DNA of 64,000 nt. Source: Ischnura elegans. Lineage: Eukaryota; Arthropoda; Insecta; Odonata; Coenagrionidae. Every line of letters begins with the position of its first letter. The first letter of the stretch is position 1. Both the position numbers and the translations under genes were made by a program. Below are positions 36,801 to 42,438 of this stretch, piece after piece. The stretch is from contig NC_060251.1 in NCBI RefSeq assembly GCF_921293095.1, positions 91,622,566 to 91,686,565 on the forward strand, given 5' to 3'. The notes beneath the pieces were generated by a model. It was not told where the DNA came from and did no database searches. It saw nothing but the letters and a program-made list of their open reading frames with translations.

Positions 36801-39800
36801 AGGGATCCCATTACATTCTGATGTTTGTTGAAAATAGGGTAGTTTCCTTCATCAAAGAAATCGAAAGGTAGTGATTAGAGATGGGTCAAAAAGAACCGAA
36901 CTGCCAAAACGAACTGTTCACTGAAATGAACCAGTTCGAAAATGAACCGTTCTCTAAAACACCCTGTTCACTGTTCATGTTGGCACTGCACAATTGCGGC
37001 GTACTCGGTACAGTAGGTATGATCATCAAGAGGCATTTTGAACTGCAGCTTACTCGAGCAAGTACGTTGTGGGTACAACAGATGGCGGTTACGAGGGAGG
37101 CCATCCAAGGCCGCCGAAGTGCGTCGTAGACGACCGAGCCCCTCCCCTTCTTTCTCTACTATTCCCCTCCGATAGCCACTGAACCGTTCGTTCTAACTAA
37201 TATTTGAACTGATATTTAAAATATTAGTTCTTTCGAACCGTTCGAAATAACTAATATTTGAACTGATATTTAAAATATTAGTTCTTTCGAACCGTTCGAA
37301 ATAACTAATATTTGAACTGATATTTAAAATATCAGTTCTTTAGAACCGTTCGAAATATTAGATCAAATATTAGTTTCCTCGGGGCGTTCAGTTGGGATAT
37401 CGCGTTCATTTTGCTTTCGTATTTTGAACATTTGTGGATCTGTGGATGCATCTCCAAAAATATTGTTTAAAACGCGATCCATGAACTTAGGAAACGATTG
37501 AACACATGATTGTGAAACATTTTTTTCGGTCCCTTTACCAAGTTGATATTTGGACTTAGTTTTTGGCGCCTACGATGAAATTTTAATTTTTTAAGTGCGC
37601 TGTATTGTGCAATGTGGATGCATCTCCAAAAATGTTGTTTACAACGCGATTCATGAACTTAAGAAACAATTAAAGTCTTTGGACTTTGTTTTTTCAGGTG
37701 CATCATCTAACTAGGAGTTTAATCGTTTCTTAAGTTCATGAATCGCGCTTTAAACAATATTTTTGGAGATGCATCCACATTTCACATCACATCGCACTTA
37801 ACCCTTTCGAGACCGCGGAGTTTTCGTCTTAGCTTGACTGCTGTACCGCTCCCCAAGAGACTCTTCTTTCTCGTGGTACGGAGCATTTTTGGAGGGCATT
37901 CGTTAAGAAGGGTCTCGCTGAACCTTTTTCGACCCCTCCACGGTGGGACTCCGTATTATCTCGGACTCCAAGAGTAGTTGTGCTCCCTCCTTTCCGGGTT
38001 TACGACCATACCTGCGGCATTGGTTCGCGGTCAACTTATGTATTGCTTATATGTATTTAGCAAATGGATAATTGTTGCTTGCACGTAAATTACAGGCATT
38101 GAATATAATTCCTCATTTTTATCTGAGCATTGTCAAATTTTAAACGAAGTTCTAAGGCCATTATCAAAGCATTTAACGCAGCAACAATTTCCATGTTGAT
38201 GTTTATACATAACTCGAGATAAGTTAATATTTGTCGTAGAATTACGTTTAAAAATTGTAAACGCTGCTCAAAAGACAAACAATTCAATTCTTAGTTTATA
38301 TATCTTGAGAAATGAACAAATATTTATTTCGAAAATTGACTCTATAAACAATTGTATGACCGCTGTCCCTTACCGCTGAGAGAGGTTATAAAAGACGAAG
38401 GGTCCGGGTACCTGCTCCCGGATTCGGAGGGTTAATCCTAAACCCCGAAGCGTTGGGTCCCGAGACAAATGCGACCTAAACCCACGACAGTCCTGAAAGG
38501 GGGAGAGCTCGAAAACGTATATATACGGGTTTCGTTTTCTTGACCGGGAAAATCTCACACGTATATATACGCCCGTGGTCTCCCGGGTCAGGAAACGTCC
38601 ACACGTATATATACGTGTACGGTAGGGAAAAGGTTAAAAAATTTCATCGTAGGCGCCAAAAACTAAGTCTATAACTAAAAAAGAGTATATGATGACAATA
38701 TAAAATGTGTACATTGTATCCACTATTTATGTTTTTCTTAGGTTGGTCGTACAGATATTTACTTTTAACTGGTTTAATCTATATTTTACCCTGCGTCGCT
38801 TAAGAGTTCTCAACTGATGATAGTGGGAAACACATATTTGGCTCCAAATTACATCAAATTACTTGTTTGTATCTGCAAACTTTGGCAAGCTTGTAATAAC
38901 CTATTAATCGCACACCACACTAAGCTTTCATGTACTCTAAACGCATGATAAACAATATTTTCTACCGAATGACCCTACCTGTTCACTATGAACCGATATT
39001 TTGAACTGTTCTTTTTACTGAACAGGATCAAAGTGAACGGTTCATAAAAATGAACAGTTTAACCCACCTCTAGTAGTGATTGTGATTCGTTACCCACGAT
39101 TAGTGTCTTCATAATATACAAATTATTTGGTTTTAGAAATCCCAGTTTAGACGAATGTCAATGGTCATTTTTAACCTCATTTGAAAAAGGCCAGATTGGC
39201 ACCCATGCCAATCCACTCCACGTGACGTCACAGTGGCCTAGTATCTACACGAGTAGATAGGAGTTTTACATTGTCTGAGATTACCTATGCATGCATGAGC
39301 CACAGAGCTCATGGAAACATGTCTTAACAATCAACTATTAAAACTGCCTATGGTGGGAAAGTTTCCTTTGTTTGATAAGGTATTAATAATCCTTATTAAT
39401 CCAAGCGCTATCTGCTAGCAGGTTACTCTGCTACCTGCTAGCAGCCTGCATCGTAGCAGTGCTCATAGCCTTGCACCAAGGTGGCAGCCAGAATCAGAAT
39501 GATGTCACATGGATTTTTCCCAGCATTCAAAATAAGATGTTGCGTTTTCGCATGCTTGAAAATTTTCACTTTTCATTTAAACGCGAAAAATAGATTAAAA
39601 AATCATAAAGCATGAAATAAGTACTCCAGGAGTACTTATTTCACGCTATAGTACATCTTTTAATTTAGGCAATAAAAAAAATAGGAAACCATCCTATTGC
39701 ATTTGGTGGTCGATAGCAATACCAGCATTCCGTCAATAGTCAGCATGTGGCTTAATATTGTTGCACTCACGTTATTAATGAGTGTGGATGTCCGGAAGTA

Positions 39801-41321
39801 ATGATATCTGATAATGGTGCACAGTATGTAGGCAAGGTATTGAAAAGAGTTGTTTGGCATTCCTCTGCACCACACTGCTCCTCCAGTGGCATTGGCTGGG
39901 GTATATTATCTGAGTGATGGGGATTTGCGTTTTGGTTACAGTACGGGACTTTAGGCACCGCGGAGAGAACCACAAAGGTTGCAGAAGTCGAGACAGCTAG
40001 TGAGTCAACAGCTTGAGGTGTTTCCTTTCCATTTACCTTCCTTTTTCTACCCCCTCTCCCTTCCTTAGAGATACAGGACTCGGGACACTTGAAGAGTGTA
40101 AGTCACCGAGGGAATCACAAAAAGGACAAACCTTTCATTCCCTTCACCTCCAATCAGAGTGCAGGCGGATTGATCCTCAACTCACCTTTCCTGCACTGGC
40201 ACCCTTATTTGCACCTTGGTTATCAGATTCTAGTGATTTGAGCCACTCGTCATCAACCACATCCAAAGCTAAGCAGGAGAAACAGTGCCATATTACGAAG
40301 TGTTTAGAGAATTTTCAACTCGAAGCATACCTCTCCATTAATGCTTGGGAGTCTTCTAGCTTTCTGTCATAAATCTAAAAATTGCCGAAGGAATTGAATT
40401 AAAGGTAAGATCAGCAATTTATGGATTTATGGCATCAAAAACTAAAATATGAACAGAATGCTGACAGAAATTCTACACTGTTTCACATTTTCATGAAAAT
40501 ATGAAAAATGCTTACTCAAGGCCTAAGATATTGAGTTCCATTCGATGGCATGTTATGATACTCATAACGGAATAACCTAAAAACTATAGAAACTTTGTAC
40601 AAATAGAAAATAGAGGTACAGTAGGTAAGGGGTCAATCACATAACTACATTTAGTCCAATATTACATCATCCAGTTCCTTCAGCACCTCGGTACATTGAC
40701 AACACATTAAGTAATTTTTGAGCACTTTCCACGACATAAAAACCAGCAGAAATGGTAACTAACAGAGAAATCATCCGATAAAATATTACCTCCCAGTGAT
40801 ATTCACCCACATGGCACTTGAATTCTTTGGTTAATCACGCTTGCATGAGAGAGGTCGTAATGACAAAAAAAATTAAAAATGGCTTTCTCTTGCAAGTGGA
40901 ATCCCCACTAAAAGGACCGGATACCAAAGGAAAAATGTTCACAATAATGAAACCAAAAGTTGGAAAAAACGCACTTACACTTTTGTGGTAACGCCACTTG
41001 TAACCAGAAGCTGCGCACGAACTAATTTATCAGAATTGGCCAATGTTTCCAAAGCCTTTAAGGCAGCATTATGCTTCGCCTCTTTCTTGGAACGTCCACT
41101 TCCCGTCTCTAAAACAGAACAAGTTTTAATAGCAACGAAAAGTTTGAGTACTTCATAAGCAATGGATTATCGCCCATACCTCGGACATTTCCTGCTGTCA
41201 CGACGTACTGAAAGAAAGTATCGTGTCCAGCACTATCCGTAATGAGCTCATACTGAGGAGTAAATCCCTTTCTCAGCATATACTCATTCAAAGTTGACAT
41301 CGGCGTTTTGGCCGTGGCCAT
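644..41321 (-). CDS. R2D2/Loquacious-like dsRNA-binding protein gene, five exons, 3' end outside window
   Basis: Exons 41321-41180, 41108-40979, 32348-32146, 7319-7192 and 808-644 join to 768 nt (256 codons) with no stop, and all junction phases agree (1, 2, 1, 0). dsRBD1 spans about residues 5-71 and dsRBD2 about 113-179; both carry the C-terminal basic helix motif (GRSKKEAKHNAALKAL and ARTKKQAKQISAKLM). Family knowledge: two-dsRBD partners of Dicer bind siRNA or miRNA duplexes in the cytoplasm. The RTKKQAKQ-type helix and the absence so far of a third dsRBD favour R2D2, which helps Dicer-2 load siRNA; Loquacious/TARBP2/PRKRA is the alternative. Introns 2 and 3 are 8.6 and 24.8 kb and packed with transposons. 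The last exon ends at a good GTAAGT donor, so further exons lie left of base 1. The dsRBD family is secure; the exact paralogue is not. Confidence 0.82.
1114..1825. mobile_element. Non-autonomous Tigger-family derivative (about 0.7 kb)
   Basis: The left end CAGCAGACTCCCGATTATCC and the right end CGGATAATCGGGAGT are the ends of the intact Tigger at 9804-12991. Subterminal 'attatccgt' repeats are also shared, and the first 130 bases match the far end of that Tigger base for base with few changes. The interior has no transposase. The right terminus lacks the last few TIR bases, so no clean TA duplication is visible. Confidence 0.75.
2511..2594. repeat. Two back-to-back perfect hairpins inside T1
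   Basis: Hairpin 1 has 23-nt perfect arms (2511-2533 and 2539-2561) with a 5-nt loop. Hairpin 2 has 14-nt perfect arms (2563-2576 and 2581-2594) with loop ATTA. T2 keeps a related single hairpin with 24-nt arms and one mismatch at 31260-31283 and 31292-31315. Confidence 0.9.
3227..4390. mobile_element. Tigger/pogo-type insertion in T1, TA duplication, contains the N gap
   Basis: The ends CAGGCGGTCCTCGACTTTCG and CGAAAGTCGGGGACCGCCTG are inverted and flanked by TA (3225-3226, 4391-4392). Subterminal 'cgactttcgtac' repeats occur at both ends. T2 carries the uninterrupted sequence near 30370, proving an insertion. No transposase domain is recognisable in the remaining sequence. Confidence 0.85.
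4008..4207. other. Assembly gap (200 N)
   Basis: A run of exactly 200 N, most likely a scaffold gap of unknown true size, inside the Tigger-like insertion. Reading frames crossing it are meaningless. Confidence 0.97.
5301..6041. other. Intron 4 sequence; no gene seen
   Basis: Purine-rich on the plus strand around 5640-5990 (gaggaaaggaaaag-type runs). No domain, TIR pair or RNA gene was recognised. Confidence 0.4.
6042..7051. mobile_element. TA-flanked Tigger-like element, 1.0 kb, degenerate
   Basis: The ends CAGTAGACTCTCGTTAATAT and GTAATAACGAGAGTCTTCTG are inverted and flanked by TA at 6040-6041 and 7052-7053. Subterminal 'ttattacgaa' repeats fit a pogo/Tigger relative. About 460 bases of its right part recur, strongly diverged, at about 7660-8130. 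There is no intact ORF. It ends 140 bases from exon 4. Confidence 0.8.
7192..7319 (-). CDS. Exon 4 of the dsRBD gene: basic helix of dsRBD2
   Basis: The acceptor CTTCCAG precedes GGAAGGCTCGCAC. Joined to exon 3 it reads LREQGKARTKKQAKQISAKL, which completes dsRBD2. About 25 linker residues follow, ending VKQAEK before a GTTAGTG donor (phase 0). The residues expected at this position of a dsRBD, and the phase match across a 24.8-kb intron, make this assignment strong without transcript data. Confidence 0.85.
7660..8130. mobile_element. Diverged right-hand fragment of the 6042-7051 element family
   Basis: Parallels 6600-7051: 'ctgaacaaagtatca', 'gaactgttcagc', 'agctagatcagtt', 'aaggtctcggaac' and the terminal 'gtccca/ccg...gtaa..a.gaaagtct' appear in the same order with many substitutions. 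The left terminus is missing. Confidence 0.65.
8430..9083. mobile_element. T3: short (0.65 kb) relative of T1/T2
   Basis: ACTGTATAAG and CTTATACAGT form the ends, followed inward by GTGTAAGAGGCACACC and its inverted match GGTGCGTCTCTTACAT. The interior shares the 'cttgggaagattcaagctat' and 'gaaagaggaaattttgacaa' modules with T1 and T2. The left edge of the tandem duplication (8464) falls inside it; copy 2 retains it from 21664 to 22356. Confidence 0.72.
9084..9803. other. Duplicated intronic sequence, left flank of the Tigger; no gene
   Basis: AT-rich and near-identical to 22357-23080. No coding potential, RNA gene or TIR was seen apart from the insertion site TA at 9802-9803. Confidence 0.5.
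9804..12991 (-). mobile_element. Complete Tigger-family DNA transposon, 3188 bp
   Basis: The inverted ends CAGCAGACTCTCGATTATCC and GGATAATCGGGAGTCTGCTG are flanked by the TA target duplication (9802-9803 and 12992-12993). The sister copy of the tandem duplication reads straight through at about 23075-23080 with a single TA, so the boundaries are exact. The element carries one uninterrupted transposase ORF on the minus strand. Further 'cggataatc' subterminal repeats are likely transposase-binding sites. The intact ORF and clean ends suggest recent activity. Confidence 0.95.
9934..11541 (-). CDS. Tigger/pogo-family (CENP-B-like) transposase, intact, 535 aa
   Basis: Cut-and-paste transposase of the Tc1/mariner superfamily, acting in the nucleus on TA targets. 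Residues about 12-48 form a Psq-type helix-turn-helix (KQKLEVINKLEKGESVIKIS). Residues about 75-140 form the CENP-B-type second DNA-binding domain (SSGWLTRFKNRHGI). The DDE_1 catalytic core has D177 in NADETG, D292 in LLLDNAPSH and D327 in QPMDQG, a DD34D spacing; all three acids are present. An acidic Ser/Glu-rich stretch lies near the C terminus before NESLKQTKLTDYLRK. ATG at 11541 is the first Met, close to the 5' end of the element, and length is normal for a Tigger. No frameshift or stop, so it could be functional. Confidence 0.95.
   Translation of the reverse strand: MADKRKKIVLTVKQKLEVINKLEKGESVIKISRDYGIGCQTVRDIKKNKTKLMEYARNCDSGAGPSNRKTMKSASYEELDAAMLQWFTQRRAEGTPLSGPVVTDKAKFFYKQLGFEGEFNASSGWLTRFKNRHGIREISIQGERLSANNEAAVAFREEFQQFVTEERYDSSQIYNADETGLYWKCLPSKTLAFVQEKHAPGHKSSKERLTVMCCGNASGSHKLRLLVIGKSKRPRSFKGTEGSQLPVDYYNQKGAWMDREIFEHWFHSKFVPQVRLFLKDKGLPPKAVLLLDNAPSHPNEKILTSDDGLIITKFLPPNVTSIIQPMDQGVIASMKRNYRVGLLRTLSIEDENLMNFWKKMTILDAIHGVSQAWLSVKPITLVRSWMKLLLDLEGDFEGFSESDVSDPNLGELVKIMKGFENVDVENLNEWLERDESEPGFRHMTDEDIINAAISTGVASEEGSEGSESDESGEEGSSDRMTHSQALTCVENLLRYMEHCNYDYNDVIAAKKIRVQVKKAVNESLKQTKLTDYLRK
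12998..16185 (+). mobile_element. Second TA-flanked Tigger-family element, degraded
   Basis: The ends CAGTAAACTCTCGATTATAC and GTAAAATCAAGAGTTTACTG are inverted, with TA at 12996-12997 and 16186-16187. Subterminal 'cgattatacgaa' repeats occur on the left. Only a C-terminal transposase remnant is readable (13996-14328). The sister copy keeps the left part (23081 to about 24240) but has lost the rest by deletion. It was present before the duplication, unlike its Tigger neighbour 6 bp away. Confidence 0.85.
13996..14328 (+). pseudogene. C-terminal fragment of a Tigger/CENP-B-like transposase
   Basis: An open frame following CCTTCAG reads an alpha-helical segment, then an acidic SSDDEDENEVV stretch and EVHVALQTLRYFDLANELG. 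This is the usual tail of Tigger/jerky-type transposases, in which an acidic linker precedes a short C-terminal helix. HTH and catalytic regions are not readable upstream, so this is a remnant. The same frame is present up to 'gcgcaacatc' in copy 2 (24131-24233). Confidence 0.6.
16186..17842. other. Duplicated intronic sequence; no gene
   Basis: Near-identical to 24243-24991 plus 27269-27908. It includes at 17198-17199 the single TA that is the empty site for the element found at 24992-27266 in copy 2. No domain or RNA gene was seen. Confidence 0.6.
19000..19137 (-). pseudogene. Remnant N terminus of a Psq-HTH transposase
   Basis: From ATG at 19137 the minus strand reads MAPPKKLLRTLRDGLKIIEH, then EEKNPG, a stop, and MRVNIAERLGLSAST. 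This resembles the start of Tigger-type transposases (K.K.IE....NPG..R..IA..L....ST). The stop codons and loss of the rest make it non-functional. It recurs in the 61193 copy (about 62028 downward). Confidence 0.5.
20504..20557. repeat. Perfect 20-bp stem hairpin
   Basis: Arms 20504-20523 and 20538-20557 are exact reverse complements around a 14-nt loop. An 11-base direct repeat ACTATGTAGCA lies just outside on both sides. The identical structure occurs at 63381-63434 in the other copy of the element, so it is an inherited part of the element. Confidence 0.93.
21310..21643 (-). repeat. Dispersed 0.33-kb repeat, also at 27913-28257 and (inverted, diverged) 39080-39300
   Basis: The three copies share 'cagttt(t)(g)acgaatg', 'ggccagattggc' and 'cacgtgacgtcac'. 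At the third site its left edge runs into a readable Gypsy integrase segment (FIKEIER), so the repeat may derive from that retroelement. It has no intact frame. Confidence 0.65.
25907..25952. repeat. 46-bp near-perfect palindrome inside a transposase HTH
   Basis: 15-nt perfect arms (25907-25921 and 25938-25952) surround AATCC-GATC-GGATT; the only mismatch is C25922/T25937. It overlaps the sequence coding the FPVSTFNTVV helix and duplicates part of it in reverse. Confidence 0.9.
26882..27118 (+). pseudogene. Tigger transposase fragment (second HTH and first catalytic motif)
   Basis: Reads NGWLDRFKNRYSLVYKMVSG, then a Trp-centred segment and YSPKDVFSADKTGLFF. The family motif is N-A-D-E-T-G-L-F-F, so Glu is replaced by Lys next to the first catalytic Asp, and the frame ends soon after. 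Non-functional. Confidence 0.75.
28258..29520. other. Intron 3 sequence right of the duplication; no intact gene
   Basis: At 28261-28446 an open frame includes STSTQLKHLRVEHKS, faintly like the end of a BED or C2H2 finger but without the cysteines; I do not call it. The remainder is AT-rich without TIRs. Confidence 0.4.
29521..31452. mobile_element. T2: 1.9-kb relative of T1 in inverted orientation
   Basis: The ends ACCGTATAAACGCG and CGCTTATAAGGT match the T1 ends. The left 1 kb is the reverse complement of about 4260-5300 in T1, and the right end matches T1 2401-2760. It lacks the Tigger-like insertion of T1 (intact site near 30373) and carries a different insertion at 30705-31005. No transposase. 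Confidence 0.82.
30705..31005. mobile_element. 0.3-kb MITE with 40-bp TIRs nested in T2
   Basis: CCCCTTGCACACACACCGAT and ATCGGTCTGTGTGCAAGGGG form inverted ends that extend to 'ggccgatattttaccggc'. Internal 'ccggc' motifs are frequent. The corresponding T1 region (about 2850-2900) lacks it, although flanking bases have changed so the target duplication is unclear. Confidence 0.8.
31453..32145. other. Intron 3 sequence next to exon 3; nothing recognised
   Basis: AT-rich, no TIR pair, no coding frame of note. Ends at the GTGAGTA donor of exon 3 (32139-32145). Confidence 0.5.
32146..32348 (-). CDS. Exon 3 of the dsRBD gene: linker and first two thirds of dsRBD2
   Basis: The acceptor TTGCAG precedes G-GCACTTGATAAG. 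A roughly 20-residue acidic linker leads into NSVGALAELCAQQNLKEPEY and then ESGPAHSKTFVILCQV. This is the diagnostic N-P/S-VGAL.EL ... P.Y ... GPAH...F pattern of the second dsRBD of TARBP2, PRKRA and R2D2. The exon ends CAGG before GTGAGTA (phase 1). It is separated from exon 2 by 8.6 kb and from exon 4 by 24.8 kb. Confidence 0.88.
32992..33065 (-). repeat. tRNA-like head of a SINE (74 nt)
   Basis: Acceptor arms TGCCTCG and CAAGGCA pair at 6 of 7. The A box (TGGCTTAGTTGGC) and B box (GGTTCAAATCC) are excellent and the T arm is CCAGG/CCCGG with one mismatch. The anticodon arm is poor and no normal anticodon loop forms, so a tRNA-derived SINE head is likelier than a functional tRNA. It faces a partner at 33718. 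Confidence 0.72.
33158..33703. mobile_element. hAT-type MITE, 546 bp, inside the SINE pair
   Basis: The ends TAGGGATGTGTGAGTACTCG and TTGCACATCGCTA are inverted, with subterminal 'gactcgagtcgag' repeats. It is flanked by ATAGGGAT (33150-33157) and ATAGGGAC (33704-33711), an 8-bp target duplication with one change, as expected for hAT. It is non-coding. Confidence 0.82.
33718..33785 (+). repeat. Diverged tRNA-like SINE head, opposite orientation
   Basis: TGCCTCGGTAGCTTTACAGG, GCTAAAGTGCTC and GATCCAGGTTTG parallel the tRNA-like sequence at 33065-32992. It has decayed more (an extra G-run and a broken B box). The sequence 5' of it (GGATATTTG, GTCC..., ATGATGCCTCGG) mirrors the sequence 5' of the other, forming a divergent pair. 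Confidence 0.6.
33818..34772. mobile_element. 955-bp element with AGGGTGCCTTCA TIRs
   Basis: AGGGTGCCTTCATAGCTCGG and CCGAACTGTGAAGGCACCCT are inverted ends; similarity continues through GGCGTTGC and GCCCATCA. A single related end is at about 44483-44515. No target duplication is clear and there is no ORF, so the superfamily is unassigned. Confidence 0.75.
34773..36650. other. Intron 2 mosaic of repeat fragments; no gene
   Basis: A single hAT-type end starts near 34973 (TAGAGATGTGCGAATA with tactcgaa repeats). From about 35200 to 35640 lies the module shared with T1 (2800-3030), 19740-20090 and 62650-62960 ('actgacctttttcagcc', 'ggaggtcaac'). The remainder is unassigned. Confidence 0.55.
36652..36872 (+). 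pseudogene. Ty3/Gypsy-like integrase remnant (zinc-binding and first catalytic part)
   Basis: One frame reads FRHDLSRYVWECKSCQNIVI, the second half of an HHCC zinc-binding domain. After a frameshift another reads HWTVESMDIIIPMPRSRQGS then HYILMFVENRVVSFIKEIER, where SMDI holds the first catalytic Asp (typically W..V.MDI.GP.P). It stops at TAG just before a hAT insertion. Remnant of an integrated retrotransposon. Confidence 0.75.
37195..37356. repeat. Tandem repeat, three units of 54 bp
   Basis: Units start at 37195, 37249 and 37303. The first two are identical and the third differs at two visible bases. Each contains the hAT subterminal motif GAACCGTTCGAA, so the array multiplies candidate transposase-binding sites. 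Confidence 0.93.
37553..38668. repeat. Interrupted inverted repeat inside the hAT element
   Basis: Arm A (37553-37674) and arm B (37717-37801 plus 38634-38668) are reverse complements with about 90% identity by eye. Arm B is split by the TTAA element. A third, direct copy of the inner part is at about 37434-37500. Confidence 0.85.
37802..38633. mobile_element. TTAA-flanked (piggyBac-type) MITE, 832 bp
   Basis: Flanked by TTAA at 37798-37801 and 38634-38637. The ends CCCTTTCGAG and its inverted counterpart CCTTTTCCCT are imperfect. Arm A of the surrounding inverted repeat shows the uninterrupted sequence with one TTAA. Subterminal 'acacgtatatatacg' occurs three times on the right. piggyBac-like is inferred from TTAA plus CCC starts. 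Confidence 0.8.
39769..39862 (+). pseudogene. Ty3/Gypsy-like integrase remnant (second catalytic motif)
   Basis: Reads INECGCPEVMISDNGAQYVG then KVLKRV. The ISDNG.Q motif carries the second catalytic Asp of retroviral-type integrases, and G.P...ISDNG.QF is the family pattern. It probably continues the fragment at 36652-36872, split by the hAT element. The frame decays immediately after. Confidence 0.7.
40186..40268 (-). other. Exon-like segment in intron 2 (possible alternative exon)
   Basis: A good pyrimidine tract and CTTAG acceptor precede CTTTGGATG, and GTGAGTTG follows GGAAAG. In one frame it reads DVVDDEWLKSLESDNQGANK. Its phases (1 in, 0 out) do not fit between exons 2 and 3, which join perfectly without it, so it is not included in the gene model. 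Confidence 0.25.
40979..41108 (-). CDS. Exon 2 of the dsRBD gene: second half of dsRBD1
   Basis: The acceptor CTGTTTTAG at 41109-41117 precedes AGACGGGAAG, which completes a Glu codon and reads TGSGRSKKEAKHNAALKAL. This is the conserved G.G.SKKEAKH basic helix of a dsRBD, whose lysines contact the RNA phosphates. The exon ends AAAGT before GTAAGTG (phase 2) and joins exon 3 in frame as a Val codon. The 3' tail is linker sequence. Confidence 0.87.
41180..41321 (-). CDS. Exon 1 of the dsRBD gene: start codon and first half of dsRBD1
   Basis: The ATG at 41321-41319 sits in a favourable ATCATGG context and opens MATAKTPMSTLNEYM, the KTP..L.EY helix that begins dsRBD1 in R2D2/TARBP2/PRKRA proteins. 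The conserved P-x-YEL strand and the TFFQYVV strand follow. The exon ends GTCCGAG before a GTATGG donor, in phase 1, and the intron to the next exon is only 71 nt. An upstream non-coding exon cannot be excluded; no TATA element was recognised. Confidence 0.85.
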
Positions 41322-42438
41322 GATGTACCGGTTTACGCCCCAATTCTAAGGGAGTGTTTCTACCTAATACACACAAAATAAAGGGCATGAGAGTTAACCA
41401 ATTCACTACAACCATAAACACGTGAGATGACTTATTACATACCTCTTAAATTATTCAGCACAATACACTTGTCACGACACACAGTTAACCACCAGCCCCG
41501 ATACCGAGCGCGTTCCGAGATTCACTGGCAGTACTGCCGGTGCTGCCAAACCGTTCCGAAATCAAATGGCAGTACGGGCAAGGGGGCGACAGAACTGCGA
41601 TATATCGTATAGAAAACCTCTTTCGATTCGATTTTTCCGGAGCCCCAGTGGTCCAACGGCCTACCCAACATAGAGGCGCTGGTGTAGCCTGTTTTTCTGT
41701 GCAGTAATGAACTGGGGGCTGCCATATTGAATCTCGATGTAAACAAACGTGATATTGAGGCTTATTGATAGTCATTAGTGTTAATTGCAGACTTTTTTTT
41801 ATTGCTTATAGTGTCCCTTACGATTTTGGAATGTGCTCGATGAAGGATACGAGTCTCAATGATCTTGGTTATTGCAAAATTGCATGGGTATGAAATGTAT
41901 TTGGTGATGAAAATGTGAGTAATTCTGTTTCCTTCATTATTCCATTTTGATTTCAACCTGTGATTAGCTAACCTTTTCTCATGTTTTCAAAATTTTATGG
42001 TGTCTTGTATTCCTTATATTTCAATATGTTTTTCATTGTACTTGCAGTTTTTCTAGTGTTCAAACTACTCATTTATCGCTAGTGCTATGCTTTCGTTTGT
42101 TTAATGCTAATCATTTTGTTGGTTATGTATGTAATTTGCTATTTCAACTCTGTCCTTTCAACTGTTTAATTGTCATTAATTGAGCATTATTCATTAAGTG
42201 TTCTACGATGTTTACATTTCTTAAAACTTTAATCTCTTTCATTTTGAAGTAAGAACTTAATTTCTACTACATTGGTATAAAATATTCTTCACTTTTCTCG
42301 TTTTCTACTTTTGGAATACTTTCTTTCGTATAAGTGATTGATATTAACTTATAAGAACCTTTCATTTTAAGACTCCTCTGCCAAGATATGTTGCATATCT
42401 TAATGGGTACTCATCATGAACAACTTCCTACGAAATAA
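41322..42438. other. Upstream region of the dsRBD gene; promoter presumed but not recognised
   Basis: Less AT-rich than the surroundings at 41480-41720, directly upstream of the start codon, as expected of a promoter/5' UTR. No TATA box, initiator or conserved site could be assigned. 41760-42430 is AT-rich without features. Confidence 0.35.

Larger units (their letters stand above)
36876..39072. mobile_element. Non-autonomous hAT-type element, 2.2 kb, inserted in Gypsy remnant
   Basis: TAGAGATGGGTCAAAAAGAA and the inverted ...TTTAACCCACCTCTA are the ends, flanked by a perfect 8-bp duplication GTAGTGAT (36868-36875, 39073-39080). Subterminal 'aaccgttc/gaacggtt' repeats are frequent. The interior holds a 54-bp tandem repeat (37195-37356), a large inverted repeat (37553-38668) and a nested TTAA-flanked element, but no transposase. 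Confidence 0.9.
39081..40978. other. Intron 2, right part: repeat fragments and integrase remnant
   Basis: 39081-39300 is an inverted, diverged copy of the 21310-21643 repeat. CTGCTAGCAG occurs in palindromic array at about 39410-39445. 39770-39860 has the integrase remnant listed separately. Beyond about 39990 the sequence is less repetitive and precedes exon 2. Confidence 0.55.

Noticed and set aside
40062-40099. Plus-strand exon-like segment between CCTTAG and GTAAGTC
   Set aside because: Very short, no open product, and on the strand opposite the gene; probably chance.
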